Positions 16,244-25,008 of a DNA stretch of 38,837 nucleotides are shown here, one piece after another. The notes under the pieces were generated by a model. The model worked only from the letters and a program-made list of their open reading frames with translations. It did not search any database and was not told the DNA's origin. Origin of the DNA: Mesorhizobium silamurunense. GTDB taxonomy: Bacteria; Pseudomonadota; Alphaproteobacteria; Rhizobiales; Rhizobiaceae. Location of the stretch: assembly GCF_014843825.1 (NCBI RefSeq), contig NZ_JHQR01000269.1, forward strand, positions 1-38,837, read 5' to 3'. The stretch's first letter is position 1; every line of letters starts with the position of its first letter. Position numbers and translations under genes: made by a program.

Positions 16244-17163
16244 ACAGCCGTTTCGTGCCCGATGCCGCCACCAGGATCGAGCCACTGCCGCGCACGCCTT
16301 CGGCGGCGGTCGTGACGGCGAGCTACGCGCCGGATTTCGAGCGCTGCCGGCTGCTGTGCGAAACCATAGACCGCCATGTGACCGGCGTCGCGCGCCACTA
16401 CATCCTGGTCGAGCACCGCGACGCGGCGCTGTTTCGCCAGCTTGAGGGCAGCCGCCGCACGATCGTCGACGAACGGGATCTTTTGCCGCGCTGGCTGCGC
16501 GTCTTTGACGATCCGCTCAGCCTGTTTCACCGCCGCGTCTGGCTGAGTTTCAGAACCCAGCCGCTCCGCGGCTGGCACGTGCAGCAGCTTCGCCGCATCG
16601 CCATTGCCGCGCATGCCGGAGAGGACGTGCTCGTCTTTTGCGATTCCGACGTTGCCTTCCTCAAGCCGTTCGACGCGAGCGCCTTCTGGCGCGACGGCAA
16701 GGCGCGGCTGTTCCGGCGCGACGGCGTGCTGGCCGATGCCGGCCACGACGAGCATCGCATCTGGTCGCGCAATGCCGGCTCTGCGCTCGGCATCGAACCG
16801 GCGAAGCTTTCGACCCACGATTACATCTCGACCCTGATCGCCTGGCGCCGCGAGACCGTCAATGCGATGTGCGAGCGGATCGAAAAGATGCACGGCCGCG
16901 ACTGGGTCAGCGTCATCGGCTCGGCGCGCAGATTCTCCGAATGCATGATCTATGGCCGATACGTCGACGACGTGCTGGAGGGCGCCGGCCATTTCCATGG
17001 TGCGGAGGAATTCTGCCGCGTCCACTGGAATGGCGAGGCGCTGTCGGACGAGGAATTCCGCCGCTTTGTCGACGCCATGGCGCCCGAGCAGGTGGCGATC
17101 GGCATGCAGTCCTTCATCGGCACCGATGTCGGCCGCATCCGCCGTTTGATCGGGCTTGATTAG
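16240..17163 (+). CDS. DUF6492-like putative glycosyltransferase-related protein of the polysaccharide cluster
   Basis: A 307-residue protein. The TTG at 16240 is chosen because GGAGG at 16228-16232 lies 7 nt upstream and the start overlaps the previous stop, a pattern of translational coupling; no ATG in this frame is better placed. Residues about 17-45 (AAVVTASYAPDFERCRLLCETID) and DVLVFCDSDVAFLKPFD near 135 look like a nucleotide-sugar fold with a DSD metal motif, so a glycosyltransferase is plausible. The C half (STHDYISTLIAWRR, FSECMIYGRYVDDV, GMQSFIGTD) matches what I recall of DUF6492 proteins in polysaccharide clusters. The exact reaction is unknown. Confidence 0.72.
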   Translation: MNSRFVPDAATRIEPLPRTPSAAVVTASYAPDFERCRLLCETIDRHVTGVARHYILVEHRDAALFRQLEGSRRTIVDERDLLPRWLRVFDDPLSLFHRRVWLSFRTQPLRGWHVQQLRRIAIAAHAGEDVLVFCDSDVAFLKPFDASAFWRDGKARLFRRDGVLADAGHDEHRIWSRNAGSALGIEPAKLSTHDYISTLIAWRRETVNAMCERIEKMHGRDWVSVIGSARRFSECMIYGRYVDDVLEGAGHFHGAEEFCRVHWNGEALSDEEFRRFVDAMAPEQVAIGMQSFIGTDVGRIRRLIGLD

Positions 17164-17196
17164 GCTGCGCCGGGTTTCAGCTGGCCTCATCTGAAT

Positions 17197-18492
17197 CTAG
17201 ATCGCCTTCGCTGGACGCCGCATCGCCGAATAGGTCAGCAGCATCGAGGCGAGATAGAGCAGCAGGAAGACGATGTTGAGCGACAGCACCAGATCGGGCG
17301 TGTCGAGGATCGTCGTCAGCACGTAGGTCAGCAGCACCGCCTTCAAGCCGGCGAGCAGCCCGAGATTGATCGCCCGCACCGCGGTCTGGCCGCGCGCAAA
17401 CAGAAGCTCGGCCTGGTATTCGACGAGATTACGCAGGCCCGGCACGCAGACCGCAAACGCCACCAGAGGCGCCGCCTCGGCAACGTTCCTGCCCAGCGCA
17501 TTCGGGAAAAAGTGCAGCACGACGCCGAGCGACAGGAGCGCCAGCGTCGAGACCACGAACACGCCGCCTTCGATGCCGCTCTTGACCGCCAGCCGGGACA
17601 GGAGCTCGGGCGCACGCATCATGCGCTGCACCAGCATCATCGAGAAGGTGCGGATCGGAATTGCCGTGAGATCGACCAGCCGCATGATGATGGCATAGAT
17701 ACCGGCGAGATGCGGTCCGCCGATCGACAGCACCAACAGCTTGTCGAACTCCATCTGCAAATAGAACAGCACCTCCGACCCCGCCACATAGGCGGAATCG
17801 GCGAGCCGCCGGAAATAAAGCTCGGTGCGCAGCCTGAGCCGCTGGCGCGGGTAGAAGAAGGTGAAGGCGACGATCAGCGAAACGGCGTTGGCGCCGATAT
17901 AAAACCACGACCAGACGCCGATGGTGCGTTGCGCGGCGAGCATGAACAGCACCGCGCCGATCGCCCTGAGCGCCGTCGCCAGGATTGCGAGCACCGCGGC
18001 GCGGCCGAACTTGCCAAGGCCGTTGTTGACGATCAGCACCACCTCGACCGGCCGCCACAGAAGTGCTTCGGCGAAGACGACCGCGGCAAAGACCGACAGC
18101 GGCACCGTGCTGGCGAAGAAGATCAGGTAGACGACATAGGACGCGGCGGCGAGGACCGGTAGCGAGGCCGCACCGAGGAGCAGGAAGCCGGCCGTGAAGG
18201 TGCCGATAAGATTGGGCCGGATCGTCGCGGTGCGGTAGAGCGCCGAGATGAAGCCGAAGGCAAGCACGCGCGACAGCATCACGCCCGCCGCGGAAGCGGT
18301 AGCGAACATGCCGAATTCGGCGATGGAAAGCGTGTTGGCCAAAGCCACGAAATAGGCAAGCGAGAACACCAGCCGCCCGCCGGCGCCGCTGATGGCCGAA
18401 AAATAGTCGAAAACCAGCTTCCGGCGCGCGGCCACAAAGTAGCCGATCCGCGCGAGCGTCCGCCTTTGCGGTATGTCGCTGGTCTGGGTCAT
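17197..18492 (-). CDS. Polysaccharide flippase-like multispan membrane protein (Wzx/MOP type)
   Basis: A 431-residue protein with about 12 hydrophobic segments, among them LVFSLAYFVALANTLSI, FLLLGAASLPVLAAASYVVYLIF, AIGAVLFMLAAQRTIGVW, GGVFVVSTLALLSLGVVLHFF and LSLNIVFLLLYLASMLLTYSA. The opening (one helix followed by ANTLSIAEFGMFATASAAGVML) and the central GSEVLFYLQMEFDKLLVLSIGG segment are typical of Wzx-like polysaccharide translocases. It would move lipid-linked repeat units to the periplasmic face for the polymerase. It converges on the DUF6492-like gene (33 nt apart) and diverges from the chain-length gene. The ribosome site before ATG 18492 is weak. Confidence 0.75.
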   Translation of the reverse strand: MTQTSDIPQRRTLARIGYFVAARRKLVFDYFSAISGAGGRLVFSLAYFVALANTLSIAEFGMFATASAAGVMLSRVLAFGFISALYRTATIRPNLIGTFTAGFLLLGAASLPVLAAASYVVYLIFFASTVPLSVFAAVVFAEALLWRPVEVVLIVNNGLGKFGRAAVLAILATALRAIGAVLFMLAAQRTIGVWSWFYIGANAVSLIVAFTFFYPRQRLRLRTELYFRRLADSAYVAGSEVLFYLQMEFDKLLVLSIGGPHLAGIYAIIMRLVDLTAIPIRTFSMMLVQRMMRAPELLSRLAVKSGIEGGVFVVSTLALLSLGVVLHFFPNALGRNVAEAAPLVAFAVCVPGLRNLVEYQAELLFARGQTAVRAINLGLLAGLKAVLLTYVLTTILDTPDLVLSLNIVFLLLYLASMLLTYSAMRRPAKAI

Positions 18493-18692
18493 GTGTCGAT
18501 CAAAACTAGGACGGAAAGCTTAACGTGCCGTTCTGGCGGTTGCGCTGCCCCCTGCGCAGACGATGCAATCGGGACGAGAAACTGTGCGTTTCGAGGCCCA
18601 AAATTAACTTTTTATTTTCCATGCCTGTTTAGCGTGACTTAACGATTGGCCGACCGCCGCTCCCCAAGCCGCCAGAGAGTAAGTTCCAAGAC
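18493..18692. promoter_or_regulatory. Divergent control region between flippase and chain-length genes, with two TTAACG motifs
   Basis: A 200-nt gap. TTAACG occurs at 18520-18525 and again at 18639-18644, and an AT-rich run (AAAATTAACTTTTTATTTTCC) lies between 18599 and 18620. The same core sits in the inverted repeat at 14157-14169 in the other divergent gap of the cluster. No confident -35/-10 pair was placed. Confidence 0.35.
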
Positions 18693-21011
18693 ATGGTCGA
18701 CAGGGAAAACCGTGACGATTGGAGGCGCGAGCGCTCTTTGCTTGCGCTCGGCCAAGCCGTGCGCGGCGAGGACAGTTGCGACGCCTCGCTGGTCTCCATC
18801 GGCGACAAGGCCAACCCATCCTGGCGCGAGGATGCCGCCGCGCGCCATCGCGCCGCGCGCTTCGAGCGCGAAGGGCGGTCGAACGCGCAACCAGCAAACA
18901 TAGACGAGCCCGATCAACCTCAGGTCGCTCCAATTTCTCAAACCATCCAGGCTCAGGACGACCGGGTAGAGCGCGAAGCCCATCCACAAATCGGAAAGCG
19001 TGAAGAGAGCCGTTCCCCCGAATATTCTTCGCAGGCTGCGTTCGAGCCGCGCTATGCGGAACCTCGCTACGCAAGCCGGCCGCTGCACGCCAGCGATCCC
19101 GACATACAGGAATGGAAGCCGCTGATCGACCCGATGCAGGTCATTCGCGGCATCACTCGCTCCAAGGCGCTGATCCTCTCGACGACGATCCTGGGCGCCG
19201 CGCTCGGCATTGCCGTCGCGCTGTCGTCGCCGAAGAAATATGAGGCCACCACCGAGGTCATCGTCGACCCGCGCGACCTCAAGCTCACCGATCGCGACCT
19301 GACGCAGAACGTGATCGCCTCGGATGCGACACTCGCCATCGTCGAGAACCAGGCCCGCATTCTTACTTCGGGTACGGTGCTCAACAAGGTCGTCACGGAC
19401 CTCAACCTCACAAACGACCCCGAGTTCAACGGCCAGGGCAAGGGCGGCCTCGGCCTGATGTCGATGCTCCGCTCGATCCTGTCGCGGCAGGATGCGTCGG
19501 GGCCCGCCGACGAGGCGCGTCGGCGCGCATTGGCAGTCGGCAATCTGGCGGAGAGCCTGGACGTCGAGCGCGGCGGCAAGACCTTCGTCGTTTCGATAAC
19601 CGCCACGACCGAAAGCCCCGACAAGTCGGCCCTGATCGCCAATACCATGAGGACTGCCTTCCAGCAGATCTCCAGCGACCTCCAGTCCAACACGGCGGGC
19701 CGCGCCACCGACGAACTTACGGCCAGACTCGACGAATTGCGCAAGGGCGTCGAGACGGCCGAGCGCAAGGTGGAGGATTTCAGGGCCACGCACGACCTTG
19801 TCGACGCGCAGGGTCATTTGATCAGCGACGACCAGATGCTCAAGCTCAACGAGCAGCTCTCCGTCGCCCGCGCCCGCACGCTGGAACTCAACGCCCGTGC
19901 CGCCTCGGCGCGCGCGCTGAACGTCAACGCGGTTCTCAACGGCACCTTGCCGGAAGAGATCAACTCCAACACGATGGGCGAGCTGCGTTCGCAATATGCG
20001 GCGCTGAAACAGGAGGCGGATCGGGCCGCGATCAAGTTCGGGCCGCGGCATCCGGAGCTGCAGGCGCTCAACGCCCAGCTTGCCGGCGCGCGCGAGCGCA
20101 TCAGCGCCGAACTGCAGCGCATCGCGTCCTCGCTGCAGGTCGATCTGAAGCGCTCCGTCCAGCTCGAGCAGGACCTTGCGTCGCGTTTGGCGCAGGCCAA
20201 GGTGCAGAGCGGCGACGTCAACAACGACCTGGTTTCGCTGCGCGAGCTCGAGCGCGAGGCCGCCGCCAAGCGTTCGGTCTACGAGCAGTTCCTGCTGCGC
20301 GCCAAGGAAACCGGCGAGCAGAAGGACATCAACACCGCCAACATCAGCTTGATTTCAGAAGCCTCCCCGCCGCTCGAAGCCAAGGGGCCGTCACGCGCGA
20401 TAACGGCGCTGGCCGGCCTGCTTGCCGGCTTTTTCGCCGGCATCGGCCTCGGCGCGCTGCGCGGCGTCTATGCCAGCCTGCGCGAGACGGCGGATACCCG
20501 CCCCCGCCGCAGCCCCGAAGAGCGTGCGCCGGCCTTCGAGGACAGGGCATATCAAGCGCCGCCGCCGAGCCCTACGCCACCCGCGTCCCCGCCGGTTGCA
20601 CCGTTCACACCATCGCCTGTCCCCACCAATCATGCGGGCCGGCCGGGATTCTTCGGATCACTGGCTTCGTCGCTGCACGATTTCATGCTGCGCAGGTCGG
20701 ACAAGCCAATCGGCGCCGATTCAGAGCAGTCCGCACGTGCCGGGAGCGCGCCGATATTGGATCGCAGCTTCGAGGCATCGCCCGCGCAAGGCTATTCCTA
20801 TCGGCCGGACAGCCCGCGGCCTGCCGGATCATCCGACGATGCGTATTCCTCGTCGAACGCTTCTTCCCATTTGCAACCGCCGGTCGCCGAGATGCGCGAG
20901 CCCTCTGCCGACCAGCAGGGCCAGGTCGACGAGCTCCGGGCCAGCCTGCGCGAATTCCGCGAGGCGGTGCGCGACCTGACCGAGAGCCGCACGCGCCGCC
21001 GCTATTTCTAA
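18693..21011 (+). CDS. GumC/Wzz-type polysaccharide chain-length (co-polymerase) protein without kinase domain
   Basis: A 772-residue inner-membrane protein. Residues 1-145 are a charged, probably disordered cytoplasmic extension. The Wzz domain opens with IQEWKPLIDPMQVIRG; membrane helix 1 is near 160-180 (ALILSTTILGAALGIAVALSS) and is followed by YEATTEVIVDPRDLKLTD. The periplasmic part contains long coiled coils (about 310-545, for example LDELRKGVETAERKVEDFRA and LKQEADRAAIKFGPRHPELQ with the GNVR-like tail region). Helix 2 is near 568-590 (AITALAGLLAGFFAGIGLGAL). After it comes a Pro/Ser-rich tail of about 180 residues that ends in a helical FREAVRDLTESRTRRRYF. There is no Walker A or tyrosine cluster, so no BY-kinase. 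It sets polymer length with the Wzy-like polymerase. Confidence 0.88.
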   Translation: MVDRENRDDWRRERSLLALGQAVRGEDSCDASLVSIGDKANPSWREDAAARHRAARFEREGRSNAQPANIDEPDQPQVAPISQTIQAQDDRVEREAHPQIGKREESRSPEYSSQAAFEPRYAEPRYASRPLHASDPDIQEWKPLIDPMQVIRGITRSKALILSTTILGAALGIAVALSSPKKYEATTEVIVDPRDLKLTDRDLTQNVIASDATLAIVENQARILTSGTVLNKVVTDLNLTNDPEFNGQGKGGLGLMSMLRSILSRQDASGPADEARRRALAVGNLAESLDVERGGKTFVVSITATTESPDKSALIANTMRTAFQQISSDLQSNTAGRATDELTARLDELRKGVETAERKVEDFRATHDLVDAQGHLISDDQMLKLNEQLSVARARTLELNARAASARALNVNAVLNGTLPEEINSNTMGELRSQYAALKQEADRAAIKFGPRHPELQALNAQLAGARERISAELQRIASSLQVDLKRSVQLEQDLASRLAQAKVQSGDVNNDLVSLRELEREAAAKRSVYEQFLLRAKETGEQKDINTANISLISEASPPLEAKGPSRAITALAGLLAGFFAGIGLGALRGVYASLRETADTRPRRSPEERAPAFEDRAYQAPPPSPTPPASPPVAPFTPSPVPTNHAGRPGFFGSLASSLHDFMLRRSDKPIGADSEQSARAGSAPILDRSFEASPAQGYSYRPDSPRPAGSSDDAYSSSNASSHLQPPVAEMREPSADQQGQVDELRASLREFREAVRDLTESRTRRRYF

Positions 21012-21022
21012 AACGCCCCCTC

Positions 21023-21071
21023 TTCGATAAAAGCTGGCCTTCGATAGAAGCAGCCTCCGATAAAAGCAGCC
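21023..21071. repeat. Three-copy tandem repeat of about 16 bp
   Basis: Three adjacent copies are seen just after the chain-length gene: TTCGATAAAAGCTGGCC (21023-21039), TTCGATAGAAGCAGCC (21040-21055) and TCCGATAAAAGCAGCC (21056-21071). It lies in the 234-nt gap before folD. The copies differ by one to three bases. No function can be assigned. Confidence 0.7.
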
Positions 21072-21122
21072 GGTTTCGGGTTTACGGCATCCGACGACGT
21101 TTTGACGGGATTGCCCTGTCGA

Positions 21123-21136
21123 ATTTTCGTGAAAAT
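21123..21136. promoter_or_regulatory. Palindrome ATTTTC-GT-GAAAAT upstream of folD
   Basis: A perfect inverted repeat with 6-bp arms and a 2-nt centre stands about 110 nt upstream of folD, in otherwise GC-rich sequence. It could be an operator, but no partner site or promoter was identified. Confidence 0.3.
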
Positions 21137-21245
21137 GCCGCGCTGCATTCGACCGCCCGCGCTCGGCGCCTGGCGGATCGCGATGCTGGATTGAGGATCA
21201 GGGCGGCGCGCGAGCGCGGCCGCGGAACAGTGTTGAAGGTGAATG

Positions 21246-22145
<900 letters not shown>

Positions 22146-22197
22146 TCAGAAAGCAGCATCCTTGCCGAATCTTACCGCTCCTGTTGAACGGCCGGTC

Positions 22198-23160
22198 ATG
22201 GGCGATCCCGTTCAGGGCGGGCGGCAGTTCGGTTTCCTGCTGGTCGACAAATTCTCGATGTTCTCGCTGGCCGCGGCGATCGATTGCTTCCGCTCGGCCA
22301 ACCGTCTGCTGGGCCGTGATTTCTACGGCTGGACGACGATATCGGCGGATGGCGACGCGGTCATGGCCTCCAACGGCCTGCCGCTGAAGATCGACTATTC
22401 CGTCGCCGACATGCCGCCGGTCGATATTCTGTTCGTGTCGGTCGGGCTGACCACCGAATTCCCCGGCAAGAGCAAGGTGCTGGCGGCGCTGCGCAGCTGG
22501 GGCCGGCGCGGCAATGCGCTCGGCGCGCTGTCGGTCGGCTCCTACCTGCTGGCAGAGGCCGGGCAGCTCGACGGCTATCGCTGCACCATCCATTGGGAAA
22601 ATCGCGCCGGCTTCATGGAGCGCTTTCCCGATATCAATTGCACTGGCAACGTCTTCGAGATCGACCGCAAGCGCTACACCTGCGCCGGCGGCACCACCTC
22701 GATCGACCTGATGCTGGAGATCGTGCGCGGCGATTTCGGCTCCAACCTCGCCAATGGCGTGGCCAACCAGTTCCAACACGAGCGCATCCGCTCGGCCGGC
22801 GACCGCCAGCGCGTCGGCCCCGAGCGCGACCTCACCGGCAAATCCGAGAAGCTCAGGCGCATCGTCGAGCTGATGGCGGATCATCTCGACGAGCCTCTGT
22901 CGGCGGTGCAGCTTGCCAAGTCGGCGGGCCTGTCGGTGCGCCAGGTCGAGCGGCTGTTCCTGCGCCATCTCAATGTGACGCCGGGCCGTTATTACATGCG
23001 GCTCAGGCTTGAGCGGGCGCGCGAATTGCTGCGCCAGACCAACATGCCGATCCTCGACGTGGCGATCGCCACCGGCTTCACCTCGCACTCCTATTTCGCG
23101 CAAAGCTATCGGCTGCAATTCGGCCGCCCGCCGTCGGAAGAGCGTCGCACCACATACTAA
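22198..23160 (+). CDS. GlxA-family transcriptional regulator (DJ-1/PfpI-like plus AraC HTH)
   Basis: A 320-residue protein if ATG 22198 is used; a TTG at 22162 would add 12 residues. Residues about 10-175 are a DJ-1/PfpI-like domain (RQFGFLLVDKFSMFSLAAAIDCFRSANRL, DILFVSVGL, and ALSVGSYLLAEAGQLDG where the nucleophile Cys of true amidotransferases is replaced), then AGGTTSIDLMLEIV. The C terminus (about 225-318) is an AraC-type double HTH: LAKSAGLSVRQVERLFLRHL and ILDVAIATGFTSHSYFAQSY, with FGRPPSEER at the end. Related regulators (CdhR, GbdR, ArgR) sense nitrogenous metabolites, but the ligand here cannot be read. No obvious target operon is adjacent; the VWA gene follows 116 nt later. Confidence 0.9.
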   Translation: MGDPVQGGRQFGFLLVDKFSMFSLAAAIDCFRSANRLLGRDFYGWTTISADGDAVMASNGLPLKIDYSVADMPPVDILFVSVGLTTEFPGKSKVLAALRSWGRRGNALGALSVGSYLLAEAGQLDGYRCTIHWENRAGFMERFPDINCTGNVFEIDRKRYTCAGGTTSIDLMLEIVRGDFGSNLANGVANQFQHERIRSAGDRQRVGPERDLTGKSEKLRRIVELMADHLDEPLSAVQLAKSAGLSVRQVERLFLRHLNVTPGRYYMRLRLERARELLRQTNMPILDVAIATGFTSHSYFAQSYRLQFGRPPSEERRTTY

Positions 23161-23276
23161 AACTCCAAGCCTCCGCGAGCGAGCCTGAGCAGGAAGCGGC
23201 GCCTGCAGGCTTGTGCCGCGACGCCGCCTCAAATAGTTTTCCCGACGCGGACAGGGGGCTCACTCAGGAGATTTTC

Positions 23277-24932
23277 ATGGCGGGACTGGCACGGAGCGTC
23301 GCTGCGGCGATCCTCCTTTTGTCGACGACCACGTTTGGCTTTGCCGCCAACAAGGTCATCATCATTCTCGATGCATCGGGCTCCATGTGGGCCCAGATCG
23401 ACGGCAAGCCGAAGCTCGAGATCGCGCGCGAATCGCTGCGCACCGTGCTGCAGTCGGTGCCGGCCGACGACGAGATCGGCTTCATGGCCTATGGCCATCG
23501 CCAGAAGGGCAGCTGCGAGGACATCGAGCTGATCGTGCCGCCGCAGGCCGGTTCGGCGAGCGCGATTTCGGCCGCCGCCGACAGCATGAAATTCCTCGGC
23601 AAGACGCCGCTGACGGCGGCCGTCAAGCAGGCTGCCGAGGCGCTGAAATACACCGAGGACAAGGCGACCGTCGTCCTCATCACCGATGGGCTGGAGACCT
23701 GCGGCGGCGATCCGTGCGCGCTCGGCAAGGAGCTGAAGGAAACCGGCGTCGACTTCACCGCCGACGTCGTCGGCTTCGGTCTGACCGCCGACGAAGGCAA
23801 GCAGATCGCCTGCCTCGCCGAAAACACCGGCGGCAAATACATCCAGGCCTCCGACGAGAAGGCGCTGCAGCAAGCGCTGGTCGAGACCGTGGCAGTGCCG
23901 GCTCCCGCGCCTGAACCCGCTCCTGCCCCCGCGCCGGCGCCCTCACCCGCCAAGTCTGAATTCAATTTCACGCCGAGCGTGGTCATGGCCGAAGGCGGCG
24001 ATCCGATCACCGATGGCAATGCCTGGGAGATTTATAAAGCCGCGGCCGACGGCACACGCGGCGATCAGGTCATGACAGAGCATGGCGAGCTCAAGACCAA
24101 TCTCGATCCGGGCGACTATATCGTTGTCGGCCGTGACGACGAGGCAAGGAGCGAGCAGAAGATCAAGATAGAGGCTGGCAAGACCTACGACCCGCTGTTC
24201 ACGCTGAACGGCGGCACTCTGGTCATCCATCCGCATGCCAGCCAGGGCTCGGAGATCAGCGGCGAGGCGCGTGTCGACTTCGCCTATCCGGGCGGCAGCA
24301 CAACCCACTATGGTGATGCCAAAGCCACCGTGCCCGCGGGCGAGCAGAAAGTGACGGTCCAGATCGGTGCCGGCACGGTGACCGAGACCGTCCAGCTTGC
24401 CGCCGGGCAGACCGTGGAGAAGGACATCGTCGTCGGCGTCGGCCATGCCATGCTCAATGCCTATTACACCGCCGGCGGCGACAAGGCCGACAGTTCCGGC
24501 ATCGGCTTCGAGATCGTCAAGGCAAAGAAGAAGATCGACGGCTCGCGCGAGAGCGTGGAGCATTCCTACGGGCCTGACAGCAAGTTCTGGCTGCCGCCGG
24601 ACGACTACGTCGCGCTCACCACGCTCGATCTCTCCGTTGTCGAGCAGCCCTTCAGCATCAAGGCCGGCGACAATCAGGACGTGAAGGTGGCGCTCGACGC
24701 CGGCGTGCTGGCGATGTCGGCGCCCGGCGCCTATTCGATCGAGGTGTTCTCGTCGAAGAAGGACATAGAAGGCAAGCGCAAGTCGCTGGGCTTAAGCTAT
24801 GGCGACAGCTGGCAGCAGACGATTCCGGCCGGCGACTATGTCGTCGTGCGTCACGCCTCCGACCAGGGCCAGGACAAGGAAACACCGGTGACGATCAAGG
24901 CCGGCGAGCGGACCGAGGTCACCGTTCAGTAG
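23277..24932 (+). CDS. Secreted von Willebrand factor A domain protein with repeated C-terminal modules
   Basis: A 551-residue protein; ATG 23277 follows AGGAG (23266-23270) by 6 nt. A signal peptide (about residues 1-23, VAAAILLLSTTTFGFAA) is followed at once by a VWA domain (about 26-205) with an intact MIDAS: Asp32, Ser34 and Ser36 in DASGSMW, Thr in GKTPLTAAV and Asp in LITDGLETCGG. A Pro/Ala linker lies at about 207-225. The remainder contains at least three related beta-rich modules of about 100 residues ending in a GDYIVV/DDYVAL/GDYVVV phrase and an IKAG turn (IKIEAGKTYDPL, SIKAGDNQDVKV, TIKAGERTEVTV). It is probably periplasmic or extracellular and binds a protein or divalent ion. No partner gene is adjacent; role unknown. 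Confidence 0.85.
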   Translation: MAGLARSVAAAILLLSTTTFGFAANKVIIILDASGSMWAQIDGKPKLEIARESLRTVLQSVPADDEIGFMAYGHRQKGSCEDIELIVPPQAGSASAISAAADSMKFLGKTPLTAAVKQAAEALKYTEDKATVVLITDGLETCGGDPCALGKELKETGVDFTADVVGFGLTADEGKQIACLAENTGGKYIQASDEKALQQALVETVAVPAPAPEPAPAPAPAPSPAKSEFNFTPSVVMAEGGDPITDGNAWEIYKAAADGTRGDQVMTEHGELKTNLDPGDYIVVGRDDEARSEQKIKIEAGKTYDPLFTLNGGTLVIHPHASQGSEISGEARVDFAYPGGSTTHYGDAKATVPAGEQKVTVQIGAGTVTETVQLAAGQTVEKDIVVGVGHAMLNAYYTAGGDKADSSGIGFEIVKAKKKIDGSRESVEHSYGPDSKFWLPPDDYVALTTLDLSVVEQPFSIKAGDNQDVKVALDAGVLAMSAPGAYSIEVFSSKKDIEGKRKSLGLSYGDSWQQTIPAGDYVVVRHASDQGQDKETPVTIKAGERTEVTVQ

Positions 24933-24953
24933 GCATCGCGGTCCGCGAATAGA

Positions 24954-24986
24954 CGAAAAAGGGCGGCTCCGAGCCGCCCTTTTTCG
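24954..24986. terminator. Bidirectional Rho-independent terminator between the VWA gene and edd
   Basis: CGAAAAAGGGCGGCTC and its exact complement GAGCCGCCCTTTTTCG flank a single C. In RNA this folds as a 7-9 bp GC stem with a small loop and a U5 tail on either strand. It lies 21 nt after the VWA stop and 22 nt after the edd stop, so it serves both convergent genes. Confidence 0.93.
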
Positions 24987-25008
24987 TGAGGCACGTTGGG
25001 GGAAGACG

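Noticed and set aside
18628..18643. CtrA-like site TTTA-N7-TTAAC before the chain-length gene
   Set aside because: The first half deviates from TTAA and a single imperfect match is expected by chance in AT-rich gaps.
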